A DNA stretch of 64,000 nucleotides from Agrocybe praecox (GCA_964017145.1 OZ024850.1:2519618-2583617); one strand, 5' to 3'; positions 36,995 through 49,200 are shown, counted from the stretch's first letter. Made by a program: numbers and translations. Notes: generated by a model from the letters alone, not told the origin.

Positions 36995-37552
36995 TCAAAC
37001 AACAGTGATGGAGACATTATTGAGCTCAAGGACAGGTGCAGGACCAGCCTGGTGGAGATATCAGTCACGAATTGCAGAAAGTTATGGAGCACTGCGCAAA
37101 CCAATACGCACTCCAATCAAATGAAAGCGACCGGTGGACAGTTGGGCAAGGCCAATAGGGAAATTATTTGGTACTGTGACCGTAAAGTTCTGGTATGGCT
37201 CGCCCGGTTTCTCATGCAGAGCGGGCTTGAAGTCTCCATTGAACAAGACCGTGCCTACCTGCTGGGTTGTCGGTGGGCAAATTCCGTTGTTCGGCTCTGC
37301 GGCGCAGGAAACGAGGCCAATGATCATCCCCACTTCTTGTGATCCCTGTATGCTGTTCTAATAGGCGGAGAATGAAAGTTGGAGCAGTGAGTGGTGGAGG
37401 TGGCGAGGTACACTCACGGGTCGGATCACCTGGACTGTAAACCGATGGCCAGGTGTCACGTTCGCGCCGGTCGGAGGAAGGTCAATGAAGCTACGTTGAG
37501 CCGCAGCAGCTACTACACAGGAAGAAATTGCCAAGGACAAGCCTACTCTCAT
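36995..37552 (-). CDS. small secreted protein, array copy 1
   Basis: I do not recognise a named family. About 150 residues in three exons. Exon 1 begins MRVGLSLAISSCVVAAAAQ (signal peptide) and ends FTVQVIRP. Exon 2 has NSIQGSQEVGMIIGLVSC, CPPTTQQVGTVLFNGDF and PYQNFTVTVP. Exon 3 is AGPAPVLELNNVSITVV, stop TGA 36997-36995. The alternating hydrophobic pattern suggests a beta-sandwich. It shares the pattern (V/I)IGLxSC-CxPP-G(T/A)VLYxG-(Y/H)QNFTV with the other three copies and is the most diverged. The NFTV motif is a potential N-glycosylation site. Confidence 0.83.
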
Positions 37553-38241
37553 GATGTCTCTGCTATTAACAACGAGTGGAGATTGAGTACACTTTCTGAG
37601 AGCCAGCCTTTTAACTATGCCCTTCACTGATAAGTATCAATTAACAGCCAACGTCATGTCTGACGTATATTCATTTTATAAAGTACAACCACTGTCAAAA
37701 AGCATATCATAGTTTGGTATTCATCCCAAGTCGCGTCGCTAGCGTCTGTAAGCCGCAAGTGAGCAGAATGGGCGTTACAATGATTTGATCTATAATTAGA
37801 CCATAGCGCACGATCTATAAATAAATCGCGGGCTTTAGATCTTTTAACTCATGGCTACACCCATCGTACACACTGTATTCGTGAGTCCCCCTAGAGATGC
37901 AATTTTGTCCCTGATAGCAGACAACTCTATTGATATTAGTGCCTCAAGGGTGCGTTGAGGTTTAACGTTACCAGAAGCTTGACGCACGCTAAGTTGAAAT
38001 TTTTATCACATGACGGTCTCCATAGGGCAGAGTATGCCCCAAGAGGATGCATCTGCAGGTCATTGGTTCACATACAAGCTTGTATATATTACTGACGTCA
38101 GTAATATAACACGATATAGGTGGTCTGTGTTTCACGTTGACTCTGCGCGGCCGATGAACACCATCACACAAAAGGGATTAGCACACCGAGATCCAAAGAG
38201 ATCTTATTAGATAGGATTGAACCTATATGGGTAACTAATCA
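37553..38241. other. intergenic spacer in secreted-protein array
   Basis: About 690 bp. It contains an inverted word (ATATTACTGACGTCAGTAATAT, centred near 38098) that includes the palindrome TGACGTCA. No coding signal. Confidence 0.5.
38087..38108. promoter_or_regulatory. perfect palindrome containing TGACGTCA
   Basis: A perfect 22-bp palindrome whose core TGACGTCA is the CRE/ATF-type bZIP binding word; its half is ATATTACTGAC. It lies between secreted-array copies 1 and 2, 3' of copy 2. The regulatory role is inferred. Confidence 0.55.
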
Positions 38242-38812
38242 TTACAAGATATTCAAGGTAACATTCCTAAACTCGGAAAGAGGTATAGTTGCAGCCTGTG
38301 ATAAAATATTAACGAAGGGTCCATCGACGAATGTTTATGGTAAGTACGTACCCCGACTAAAGCAATGTGAAATACAGAGAGCTGTGCCGGGCCCTTCGCA
38401 ATGAAATCGGGGATAACTACTGTGAAGTTCTGGTGAGGAGGCTTTCTGGGGTCGTCGATTTGTGGGGTGTAAGGGCCACTGTAAAGTACTGCGCCGAGGC
38501 CCATCTCGTCCGGCGGCAAGCATGGCGCATTGTGACAAGAAGCAAGACCTATGACCAGGGCAATTTCTGTAGACCCTGTCAACGAGTCCTGTATAAAATG
38601 CAAAGATCACGCATCAGTAAGTTGAATATAAGAGTTTGACCTGGGTAAATATGGTAATTCCGAAAGCTTACCGGCCTATCAACTTCAATAACAACAGACG
38701 ATTCTGCCTGAACGGATGTCTGATCTGCAGGGGCGCCGATCATGATAGTCTGGGAAAATGCGACAGCGCCCAGAGTAATCGGGAAAACAAGGGAAGATAC
38801 TGAAAATTTCAT
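38242..38812 (-). CDS. small secreted protein, array copy 2
   Basis: Three-exon secreted protein of about 145 residues. Exon 1: MKFSVSSLVFPITLGAVAFS (signal peptide, probable cleavage before QTIMIGAPADQ) to VVIEVDRP. Exon 2: DSLTGSTEIALVIGLASC, then CLPPDEMGLGAVLYSGPY, HQNFTVVIP and FHIALVG. Exon 3: AATIPLSEFRNVTLNIL, stop TAA 38244-38242. Very close to copy 3, so the duplication is probably recent. TATAAAA lies 73 bp upstream. Function unknown. Confidence 0.85.
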
Positions 38813-39946
38813 GGTGGAGCTGAATATGACTGAGAAATAGCGAAGCAAGTATTGACAACGAAGAATCGATGAGTCGAACCTTTCTTTTATATGTCGCTTG
38901 AACACTCTGAAATTGACGTAGTCGCAAGCGGTACAGTGCTTGAACGGCCGCGAAGAAAGATATTTCGGCATACCTTTGGGCGGGCGCCAGAGATGCGTAT
39001 TTCTGCTTACTCCGACTGTTGTCGGAACGCAAAAGATCGGCGCTACTTCGTGGGAACTTACTGTTTGTCTATAAAAATCCAGAACTGTCTCTCAAAAATC
39101 ATGGGCATTCCGTAGAGTATCTGCCAAGGACACGTAGGGTAGACTGCATAATGCGTTCTGACAAAGTTATTGACTGCTATAAGCAAGGGAACAGCAGATT
39201 CAAAATATCGAAGTCATCTTCGGCGTTCATGGGAGGTTCCAACCCTTCTGCGCCCATTGCGGCACTGTTTGCGTACCACGGATGTGACATAGAAGCCCCG
39301 GACATTGACATAGACTCATAATACATGCTGGACCAGCCCGTATCAGAAACATAAAACAGGGCAGGTTACACCGGACTAGTGAGCATTCATACATATATTT
39401 GCACGTCGGACTCGCAAAGTATCCGATCCAAAAATAGACTTTTAAATTAGCCGAACATAATCGATGTATAATCTATTAATAGTTTTAACGGCCTTGTGCG
39501 TTTGCTTGTAAGTTGAAAACACGCGGATCTTTAGACTCATGGAATTTTTTTAAACATGCGGATGTGATGAGCCTTAAGAATGTAGACTACCATAATGAGC
39601 GCGACGTGATCTTTGCCTCGAGGATTGGTTCCCAAAAAACAGAATTACGTGGACCCAATTCTCGGTCTGATAGTTAGCGGTTGTGTGTGTGAGCAACTTG
39701 TAACAATTCCCCAGTACGGAGCAAGTCAGTATATCAGTAGTATAAATAGATATCTGACGTCGGTTCCTCAAAAAAAGGATTGATACATACTGAAAACACG
39801 GTCTGAACAATCCGCGTTTCACTACTACTCATACTACCTACTCACGAACGGCGATGTAAATCATTCAAAGGTGGCATACAGCATAGTAAAACCAATGTCA
39901 TATTCTGTTATATGTAATAACGCGTCGCGTCGCATTTGAGGCTGCA
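38813..39946. other. intergenic spacer in secreted-protein array
   Basis: About 1.1 kb, the longest spacer in the array. It holds the TATA box of copy 2 and a CGCGTCGCGTCGC tract at 39921-39933 just past the 3' end of copy 3. No intact extra copy of the family was found. Confidence 0.5.
38885..38891 (-). promoter_or_regulatory. TATA box of secreted array copy 2
   Basis: TATAAAA on the minus strand, 73 bp before the ATG at 38812. Confidence 0.65.
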
Positions 39947-40510
39947 CTACAGTATGTTCAAAGTAATATTCCTCAGTTGGGCGAGAGGCTCGACCGAAGC
40001 CTGAAAAAATGTATCAGAGATCTACATCAGATACTTTTAGGAGAGTGACTCACGCCAACCAAAGCAATATGGAAGACAGCCAGCTGTGCTGGGCCCGTCT
40101 GCAGAGAGGCAGGTATTGCTACCGTAAAGTTCTGGTGAGGGGGCTTGCCTGTCGAAGGGGTATCAAACTGGGGATTGAAAGGGCCGCTGTAAAGAACAGT
40201 CCCAAGACCCAAAAGATCTGGCCCAAGGCATGGCGCGTTATGGCAGGAAGCAACACCTATCACGAGTGCTATTTCAGTTGATGGGGTCAATGTGTCCTGA
40301 AGTATATGGAAACATAGACATGGACGTCAGTCAACTCCTGGAAAGACACCAGCGTAATTAATTTCTTACCGGTCTGTCGACTTCTACGACCAGAGACGAT
40401 CCTGCTTTCACAGACGTTTGATCAGCTGGGGCACCAATCCTGACGCTTTGTGAAAATGCGAGATGTCCTAAAGCGAGTGGGAAGAGCAGTGTAGATATTG
40501 AGAACTTCAT
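39947..40510 (-). CDS. small secreted protein, array copy 3
   Basis: About 148 residues. Exon 1: MKFSISTLLFPLALGHLAFS (signal peptide), QSVRIGAPADQTSVKAG, ending VVEVDRP. Exon 2: DTLTPSTEIALVIGVASC, CLGPDLLGLGTVLYSGPF, HQNFTVAIP, FHIALVG. Exon 3: ASVEPLAQLRNITLNIL, stop TAG 39949-39947. Two conserved Cys in exon 2 (SC and PC) probably pair. TATAAAA lies 71 bp upstream of the ATG. No enzymatic motif is visible. Confidence 0.85.
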
Positions 40511-41102
40511 GGCTTCGAAGACCTATAGATGGTTTAATAATGAGCTTGAAGATGGTGAGCAAGGGGTTTTGATCGTCCTCTTTTATAGAGGGGCACGGAG
40601 TTGCTAACACCTAAGTACGTTCTGAATTTGTCAGATGGACGTATCTGAAACTTCCGCCATGAATGGGGAATATACGAATATTTAAATCAGTGGAGCTCCA
40701 AAGAACTGAGTATTATGCGGTACTCAGGATGGATGGAACTAATTCGATGGTCAGACTTTCCCGCATATTCTGATATAAATCAGTAAATTTTATTGTTTAT
40801 CTTTTACTTTGAAAAGTTCAAAAAACTTTACACCTCGTACCCATTGGCAGCGCGAAAGAGCTTAACTAACGCGGACAGCTATCAATAGATACCGACGTCA
40901 TAGTATGCCACTGTATTTAGTTTAGAGGTAATTATAACTATGACATGATGAGGGTACATTCCAGAATATTCATGGCGCTAAGTCTGATTTGTAATTACTC
41001 GAAAAATACAAGGCTTTATAAAATGTGTCCGCAGTTGTTCAAAGTCTGTAGAAGTCCGTAGAAGTCCTGTGATAACCAACGAATAATGAAAGTACACAAC
41101 GC
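40511..41102. other. intergenic spacer in secreted-protein array
   Basis: About 590 bp with the TATA box of copy 3. AT-rich; nothing else recognised. Confidence 0.5.
40581..40587 (-). promoter_or_regulatory. TATA box of secreted array copy 3
   Basis: TATAAAA on the minus strand, 71 bp before the ATG at 40510. Confidence 0.65.
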
Positions 41103-41648
41103 TCAGACAATGTTCAGCGTTATATTTTGAATTTCAGTAAAAGGTTCAGGCCCCGCCTATGGGATTTCAGTAAAAATGGGCATTTCTATTGATAATATGA
41201 CTTACGCCAATCAAAGCAATATGATACACTCCTAACACCGCACGGCCCTTTGCGAACGTCTTGGGAATAGTCAACGTAAAGTTTTGGTGCGGTGGCTTGA
41301 ATGCTGGGCCGTTCGTCGCCAACACTGGGTTAAATTTGCCATTATACAAGATCGACCCGAGAATATCCTGAGGCGGTATGCATGTAGTGTTGTGGCACGA
41401 GTTAAGCCCAATGACAAGGGCAACTTCGGTAGACCCTGATAAGCTGTTCTGTAATTACAAAAGACAATCAGCTAACTTACACGTAACATTTGACTTAAAC
41501 TTACAGGTTTGTCTACTTCGACGTTGAGTGATGAGCCAACTTGAACCGATGTCAGGTCGGCAGGAGAGCCAATAGCGATGCGTTGAGATAGAGCCGGAAT
41601 GGAACTCAAAGTGAGAGCGAGGAAGAGGGAAATGATTGAGGATTTCAT
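41103..41648 (-). CDS. small secreted protein, array copy 4
   Basis: About 145 residues. Exon 1: MKSSIISLFLALTLSSIPAL (signal peptide), SQRIAIGSPADLTSVQVG, ending NVEVDKP. Exon 2: NSLSGSTEVALVIGLNSC, CIPPQDILGSILYNGKF, HQNFTLTIPKTF, YHIALIG. Exon 3: AGPEPFTEIQNITLNIV, stop TGA 41105-41103. TATAAA lies 63 bp upstream. The conserved intron phases and signal peptide tie all four copies together. I cannot assign a function. Confidence 0.85.
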
Positions 41649-42230
41649 AACAGTGGGTTCAAAATGTGTACAAAGTGGCGCCTTGTTGAATTGAGATTGT
41701 CGCTTCGCTCTTTATACAAAAGCATGGCAGGTCGCAGGCCGGACGACATAAGGGCTCCAATTGCTTAAAGCTAAAAATAAATCGGAGCTGGAAGCTTGAA
41801 AGCTCCAAGTGGAATGCTAAAGAAGTTTGCTATTGTAAGTACGCCAAATTCCCGTAGATATAGGAGAAAACATACAGCCAGACCGTACTGGTACCTCCGA
41901 GGGTGTTCAAGAGCAAAGTGTACTTGATTCAAGCTTGATGAAATGAGGCGAACGATGCCCGTAAAAGATGGATATGACGATGATGTGAGAACAGAGAAGT
42001 TTAGAAGTATCCGAAGGATACTAGAAGCCGTGATCTCTCCCAATACAATCACGGAAGAGTTCTGTGTTTGTTCAAAACGCGGTGCAGGAAGTTCGCAAAA
42101 AGCCGAAAGTAGTTGTTTGCCGGTTTCGGGACGCAGGCTTAGGCTGTGCTTTCGACTTCGACAGGGTCTACCGTCTGACACGAACTGGCAGCGTGCGCCG
42201 TGTACTAGGGGCCAGGAACCTACAAGGGAC
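41649..42230. other. divergent region between secreted array and hydrolase pair
   Basis: About 580 bp. Open frames on both strands (for example plus 41943-42437) run through it, but the part upstream of 42231 shows no family similarity, so I read it as promoter and 5' region. Confidence 0.45.
41711..41716 (-). promoter_or_regulatory. TATA box of secreted array copy 4
   Basis: TATAAA on the minus strand, 63 bp before the ATG at 41648. Confidence 0.6.
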
Positions 42231-43391
42231 ATGGCAGACCTTCAGGATCCCATTTCATTTCAGTACAAGAACCATGGACCAAGCACCCTGATGTCGTTTG
42301 ACATATATCTACCTTCCAGACTGCCGGACGAAGGTCATGAACGAGAGTCGGCCATCCCAGGGGTTATTTACTTTCACGGTGGAGGACTTTCAGTCGGGAA
42401 TAGAAAGAGCTGGACTCCGATCTGGCTAAAGAGTTAGTTGCTGTCCATGCGATCCAGACTTTCTTATCAACGATACCTTGAAGAACGTGTTCTCGAACTT
42501 GGATATGCTTTCATTTCTCCGGACTACCGACTCCTACCACCAGCGACAGCTTTCGACATCGTACAAGATATACAAGACCTTCTCGAATATGTCGGGAATA
42601 CCACATTTAGCACCGAAGGACGGGAGATCAAAATTGACATGAATCGAATATGTGTATCGGGGTCTAGTGCTGGCGGAACCTGTGCTTACCTTGCCACTAT
42701 TCATTGTAAACCGAAACCAAAAGCACTAATTAGTATGTATGGCATGGGAGGAAATTTCCTGGTGAGCTATATTCTAACTAGTAATGATTACGGGCTAACT
42801 GTTAATCAGATCCCACATTATCTGCAAGAAAAACATCAAGTTTTCTTTCGTGGGCGGGATCTTCTCTACCCTTCGGAATTTTTGGAATACATATACCCAT
42901 TCTCTCAGGGACCCCTTCCATCTGTCGCAGATTCTCCACTAGCATACCATCCTCAAACATATCACATTCCTGGATACCCTGCTAACAAGCGGATGCTTTT
43001 ACCTCGATTATACTTGCAGATGGGCAATTTTCTCGACTATTACACAGGGATGCACGAGCCTAGCTTGAGCAAAGACTTACTCGCTGTCCTGGAATCTGAA
43101 CGCCCTGATTATACTGAGGTACTTTCGGACAAGAAGCTCCGCTCTATTTTCCCTCAACTATCAGTGGATATAACCTGGCCGGCGACAATGTTGCTTCACG
43201 GAACCTTGGATTCAGCGGTTCCTATCGAGGAATCCTATACTATGAAAGCCTTGATAGCAGAGGCGAACGTTCACGTCGAGCTCATCGAATTTCCGGAGTC
43301 GGAGCACTCTTTCGATTATGAACCAGGGGCAGAGGATAAATGGCGCAAAGAGTTCGACCAGGTGACAAGGTTTCTTCGTACGCAATTTTAG
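42231..43391 (+). CDS. alpha/beta-hydrolase (HSL/esterase-like), copy 1
   Basis: Serine esterase or lipase-like enzyme, 353 residues after removal of introns 42433-42483 and 42762-42809. Starts MADLQDPISFQYKNHG. The oxyanion motif is GVIYFHGGGLSVG, and the nucleophile elbow is GSSAGG with Ser. The catalytic Asp lies in LLHGTLDSAVP and the His in PESEHSF; all three are present. No signal peptide, so probably intracellular. The second intron has no in-frame stop and would be read as coding by a simple frame, but alignment with the downstream paralogue supports splicing. Substrate not predictable. Confidence 0.88.
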
Positions 43392-43849
43392 AAGGATACA
43401 TACGTGTGTCTAATCAATGGAAACTTACTATTTCCCCATCAATACGAATTGAGGCCGCCGAATCGTCGACGGATCGTACCGAGTTATTCTCCTTTGCAAT
43501 ACATGCTCAATCATTGCGGCCGCTAAGTGGACTCGAAGTGTTGAACACGAATTTCATACAATGTACAGCAGAAAGGTCGACGAATCCACTCGGATCGGCG
43601 TTATTGACTGTAGTCTGTGAAGTCGCTTACTTACGCCAGCCAGGCGGCTTGTGTCTTTCGGTATTTTCTTTCTCGCGGATCTCTGGGCATTCAAACGAAT
43701 GCCGTGATTGGCCCGTTGTCAATTGGATTTGCCCTTGAGGCTTGCCGTACGATTTCGTAGCATCAGCACCGCGAAACATTATTCCCTATAAAAATGGGGA
43801 GGAAATGCAGATCAGACTCAATTAACCTATTTACTCTCTCTAACACGCC
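43392..43849. other. spacer between tandem hydrolases
   Basis: About 460 bp with a TATAAAAA element for the second hydrolase. No other signal. Confidence 0.5.
43787..43794 (+). promoter_or_regulatory. TATA box of hydrolase copy 2
   Basis: TATAAAAA lies 56 bp before the ATG at 43850. Confidence 0.65.
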
Positions 43850-45008
43850 ATGGCGCAATACAAAACCTTTGTGTACAAGACACTCGACATCACACAGCCC
43901 TTCCTTTTGGACGTATATTTTCCGCCCTTGCCTGCCACAGATGTGGTCATCTCACTCCCCATGCTCGTCTTCTTTCACGGAGGAGCCCTGCTCGTGGGTG
44001 ATAGGCAAAGCGCTCTTCCAACTTGGTTGATAGGTAAATAATATATCATGACATAGTCCTTCACGGTAACTGATTAAAATTATAGAGCGCGCATTATCGC
44101 TAGGATACGCATTTGTCTCGGCGGATTATCGACTGTTGATGCCTTCAACGGCCCACGAAGTTGTTGAAGACCTCAAGGACGTCTTCAAATATGTATCAAG
44201 CACCAAATTTAAAGGGGATGATTATACATTCCACTTGAATCAAGACAGGATAGCTGTTTGCGGCAACAGCGCAGGTGGATTATGCGCCTATCTCGCAACG
44301 ATACACTGTTCCCCGAGGCCCAAGGTTCTGATTAGCATTTATGGCCAAGGCGGGAACTTCTTTGTCAGTTCATTCTGGAACCTAGTTAGATTTACGCTCA
44401 TAAATGTTATTTAGACTTCGCACAACCTCGACGTTATACGAGGTGGAATGAAGTTCATGGGCATGGATTTAGCCGAACTAAACACATCTCACTTTGCCAG
44501 CCTCGCGTATCCATCATCGAAAGACCTACCGATATTGACGGGCGTGCCATTTGGTTCCGAATACGAGCAAGACCCAGCAGTAATTGCAGAGAAGAACCCA
44601 AGGATGATGAGCTATAGCTTCTTCCTTCAAGAGGGAAACTATCTTGATCATTACACTGGCCTGCATGAGCCTAGTATCAGCCAGGTGCTGCGCAGGATCC
44701 TCCATACAGAAGGAACAACTGTAGTGGACTTCAAAAATGCTCTACCAAATGATAAACATTCACTCTTTCCTCAATTATCTATCGATGCTCACTGGCCTCC
44801 GACGATCCTCATTCATGGGACGATCGATGACGTTGTGCCCATCGACGAGTCACGCAACATCAAGAGACTAGTGGAGAATGCTGGAGCAGCGGTGCAATTA
44901 ATTGAAGTGGAGGGCCAACATCACGGTTTCGATGGTTTTCCAGGCGTAGAGGAAACACAAAAAGCTAATTTTGATCTAGTAAAAGAGTTCCTCCAAAAAT
45001 ATATGTAG
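43850..45008 (+). CDS. alpha/beta-hydrolase (HSL/esterase-like), copy 2
   Basis: 351 residues after removal of introns 44034-44085 and 44364-44414. Starts MAQYKTFVYKTLD. The oxyanion motif reads FFHGGALLVG, so the third Gly of HGGG is replaced by Ala. The nucleophile elbow is GNSAGG, the Asp lies in LIHGTIDDVVP and the His in GQHHGF. Intron positions match copy 1, and conserved blocks such as HEPSxS, LFPQLS and YTG(L/M)HEP show recent tandem duplication. The HGGA change may alter oxyanion geometry or substrate range. Probably intracellular. Confidence 0.88.
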
Positions 45009-46211
45009 TACAATAAGTGTACACCAACATTTAAAGAACTAAAGAACTATTACCTAGCTTTGTACGTACGAAAAGGAGTATGTGGATATGGATGTTTCTG
45101 GGTCACTTGTCACTGGCAGGGTACTATTCCACTCTCGAACAGGAATAACTTTCCGTTCATGGACGTCCAGACAGTGTGCGAATACATTACCCATCGCGTG
45201 ATATCCATTGCGTCGCACCAAGCAATATGAAACCTAACTGAGCCAGCTTTGAGAGGACAGCAGTGGGAAGCGGTGCTTATCCCAACCCCAGATGCTGGCG
45301 CAGTTGCAAATCTTTTTCTGGCAGGTGTGGCATTGGGTGGCCGTTCATATGATGAAGCATCTTCAAAACAACCGCTGAGTCTATCAATGACTATGTACAT
45401 CGATCATTATGATCATTCTGAGATGAACGAATTAATGCCACATGCGTGAGGCCCAAAATCCTTACCATCACATGTGCGAAATTTCGTATCGCAAATAACG
45501 CTATCGGGATTTGAGAGGTTTTTCCGTCGTCAGTCATTTAAGAATCTACTCATGAGAAGTAGGCAAACGTTTGATACTCCCATGGACATAGAAATAGTGA
45601 AAGGGATTTGCCGTGGAGATCCTAACCCGGGAAGACGATGCCAGCCATAACCAGATAGATAGTCAACACAACCACTGCCTTGACGTTTACAAGCCATTTT
45701 TTGCAGATCCTTCCCTTTGAGGGGTCGTATTTCGCTCGCGCATGCCCGAAAAGAGATGTGTATGCGCCAATGTGGCAACGACAAACAAAAAAGTCCGACA
45801 ATAGATACACCCGAAGCAGCAATTCCCACTGGCATGCGCAAAAATCTATTTTAAAGCCAGTGGCAGGGCTTGGGTCATTATCTACTCACCTTTCGCATTT
45901 CTTGTAAGAGCTAGAGGCAAGCTTCAGGTGAGCAGCTCTTGAAAGTTCAAACTTTCCTGCACATTGACGGATCAGAATTAGCTCCGGTGACTCGGCACAA
46001 ATGCCGACGGCCCGACGCATCAGATGCATGTTTGGTTATGCTTGTATATAATGGCATTGTGTTTGCATTGTTTGGCAAAGCTTGGTGCGTACCTTGAGTG
46101 ATTTGTTCCGTTCTTTGGTTTTGAATTATCTTGCGTTTCGCCCAACTTACCTGCCTGTATTTCCCATACATCTATCGTTTAGTTATCGTTTCTTCTTCTT
46201 TCCAAATATTA
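45009..46211. other. intergenic region
   Basis: About 1.2 kb. Frames of up to about 103 codons lie on both strands (45110-45841) but have no recognisable domain or exon partners. The 3' flank of hydrolase 2 and the upstream region of the FYR gene are here. Confidence 0.5.
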
Positions 46212-49200
46212 ATGAGCGGGCCCGGCTCAACGTCTGGTGTTCTGGGTCAACCGTCCGACGAGGATGTCGTTATGAATCCTCCGTCCGCAAATAATCCTAC
46301 CTCTCCTGGCGAGGGTCACTCAACAGATCTTGGGGAAAAGTATAAGACCCTGAAACGAAGATTCGATGAGATAGAACAGGTCAGCATCTATTTTCTGTCT
46401 TTCTTAATCTCAAGGAAGGCAGACCAGGATATACATTTGTCACTCACGCAGATCACCAGGAAGTTAATTCAGAAGCCGAGCTTCAAATTGATGCTCGTAT
46501 ACGCGAAGAAAGAGAGTAAGTCCAAGTTATATATTTGTCGACATCGCACCTTTTTATTACATTGCTATCGCTTTTGGCGCAGTTATACTTATATCTCCCT
46601 TTCCTAGCCGAATAGTATCTGGGATGAAAGAAATCGAACAGACAGCTCGGGGCTCGACCAACGCGCCGTCGCAATCCGTAGGCGTCGATGCAGCTATTTC
46701 TTCGTCGTCCAATGGAAATGTCTCGCTACTGAGCAATCCTAGCCCCGTACCGCGTAGGTGGATCCTTTACTTTGTGACTGGTAACTACTAAGGACAAAGT
46801 AGATCCCAATTCTGCCCGGACAAATCTTAGATCGCCCAGAGGACAAGCGGGGAGCTCTCGAGAAGTGGGGAGTGTGGGAAACAATCAACAGTCTATGCCA
46901 GTCAATCTTACTGGTGACTTACCTAGCAGGCACGACGACGGGACTTCACTATCGTCCAATTCAATTACCCCCGCAGAAAATGTGTTATTTGGCCATAATC
47001 ACTCTGTACCCATCTCGTCATCTCTTCAAGCACAAAATGTCCAAGACCAATCAATGGAATACGACGGTCAAGACGCTCAACGCCATCCTCCAACCACCAA
47101 CAATGTTGACGTTGATATGCTGAATAGCAACAACCACGGCAACAGCAATTCTAAACATTTATCGAGTATCAACTCTCACCCGCACGCTCAACAACCAGAG
47201 AAAAAGTCCGCTGGCCAGGCATTCCCGGAGGCCCCCACGAAAAGAGAGACAAGGTCAACTCGTCAGACGAGAAATTTACGGAATGACGGTGGCAATGTTA
47301 TTGCTGCAGTTGCAGCCGCGACTGCCGAAGCCGAAGCCGCTGCTGCTGCCAATAAGCAGGATGTCCATGGAAGTACACAATCAAAACCGGTGGCTTCACC
47401 ACCCTCTACGTTAGCACACGCATTGGGGCCAAGCAATGAAGCTTTGTCGTCCAAAGAGACGGGTTCGGACTCTGTTGGTCCAGCTTCGGAGCATCTTCAC
47501 ATGGAAAGTATACTGAAAGTTGCCGAAGCAGCGGTGGCTGCTCAAAGAGCTGCTGCTGCTGCGGGTGAAACTGACAAGTCAACCGGTTTACCCTCCAACG
47601 AGGACCCAAACCTTGACCCCAGCCTTTTTGCGATTACCAACGGCAAAGTTGGAAATTCGTCTCAAAGTAATAATGCTACATCTTCGTCTGTAACCAAGCC
47701 ATCCAATGCAGCAACGGAAACGGGGAGCTCCAGCACCTCAAACGCTGTTGCAAGCAGTTCTTCGACTCCCACTCATGCTTCCACTTCCACCTCAAGCGCC
47801 ACCACTACTGCCACCACCACGCCAACGCCAACCAGCAGCCTAAGCAATAACCCATACCTTGGTTTGAGTACAAACCTGTTACCTCGAGCCAATGGAAGTT
47901 CCACCACTCCGACAGCTCATCCCATGTTTATGCCTTATCCTTTCTTCTACCCGCCACCCGCCGCCCCTGGCACGCCAAATAGTCCGCCTTATCCGATGCA
48001 TTACAATCCATACTACTATCTCGCTTCACCCGTGATGCCTGGTCCAAACGGGATGTATCCTCCACCAGCTAATTTCCCTCCTCCACCAGCTCAACAGCAA
48101 CGGTCCCCGCCAGAACCTCAAAAACCTAAGGCAAAACGGCTGAAGGCTCATACTGTCACCACCAAGAGTTTCAGTATACCAATGGTCCCAAGAGACAAGA
48201 AGGGCAAGCCAATGCTGCCGTTGAACGTCGGTATCATGACAGTCATTAGCTTGGGTGATGTCTGTATGAGAGACCATTTCCACACAGAGCGATACATCTT
48301 TCCTGTTGGTTACGAAGTGACACGGTCAGTATATATTCTGTTTTCAAAATTCATGACACGCTCACACTTTCTTTCAGACGATATCTTTCTACTGTCGACC
48401 CCACGATAGAAGTCGTTTACCATTGCACTATCCTCGATGGAGGTGATGGTCCTAAATTTCAAATCATTCCTTCAGACAGACCGGATAAGCCGATTATCGC
48501 TGGTACTGCTACGGGTGCATGGTCAAATATCGTGAAACAAGCAAATGCAATTCGTAATCGACAACACTCCAATTCTGTCTCTGGCCCTGATTTCTTCGGT
48601 CTTGGTCAAAATACCATCAAGCACCTAATTCAAGAGCTTCCTAATGCTGATCGCCTCCGCGACTATGTATGGCAGAATTTTGTAGAAGGAGGGTGAGTTA
48701 TATCATTAGCCTGTTTGTGGTGTTCTGTACCTCATTCCAATAATTCAGACCCCTTGGAGGAAGGCATGCTGCTGTTATTCCAGCATTACCAGAAGAATAC
48801 GATGCATCATTGCCTATTGGGGCTTACTATCCCAAACGGGACAATCCAATCAATCCCAATGTTCCACGGGGATTGGCACACTATCCCCAGCATATCATAG
48901 CTCAGGCTGAAGCACAAAAGGCCCAGAAACTTGCTGCTCAATCTTCTCAAGAGCAACCCATCGCCGGTCCATCCGGGTCGACATCATCGGCATCTACACA
49001 ACAGCATCAACCGTCTTCTCTTGTTCAACCTCATCCATATTCACAACCTCCTATAGGATTAATGGGAAATGTTAACGGTAACCTCAATATTCACGAATAT
49101 CAACCCCCGGCGCCTCAGCCAGTTCAGCCTTCAGAACAAACAGCTTCTCAGGCCGGGGATAAACGAGCAACACGGGGTAGCACAGCTGGCACTACCCCTG

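Noticed and set aside
45110..45841. several 66-103 codon frames after hydrolase copy 2
   Set aside because: Considered as a third hydrolase remnant; no catalytic motif or similarity to either copy was found.
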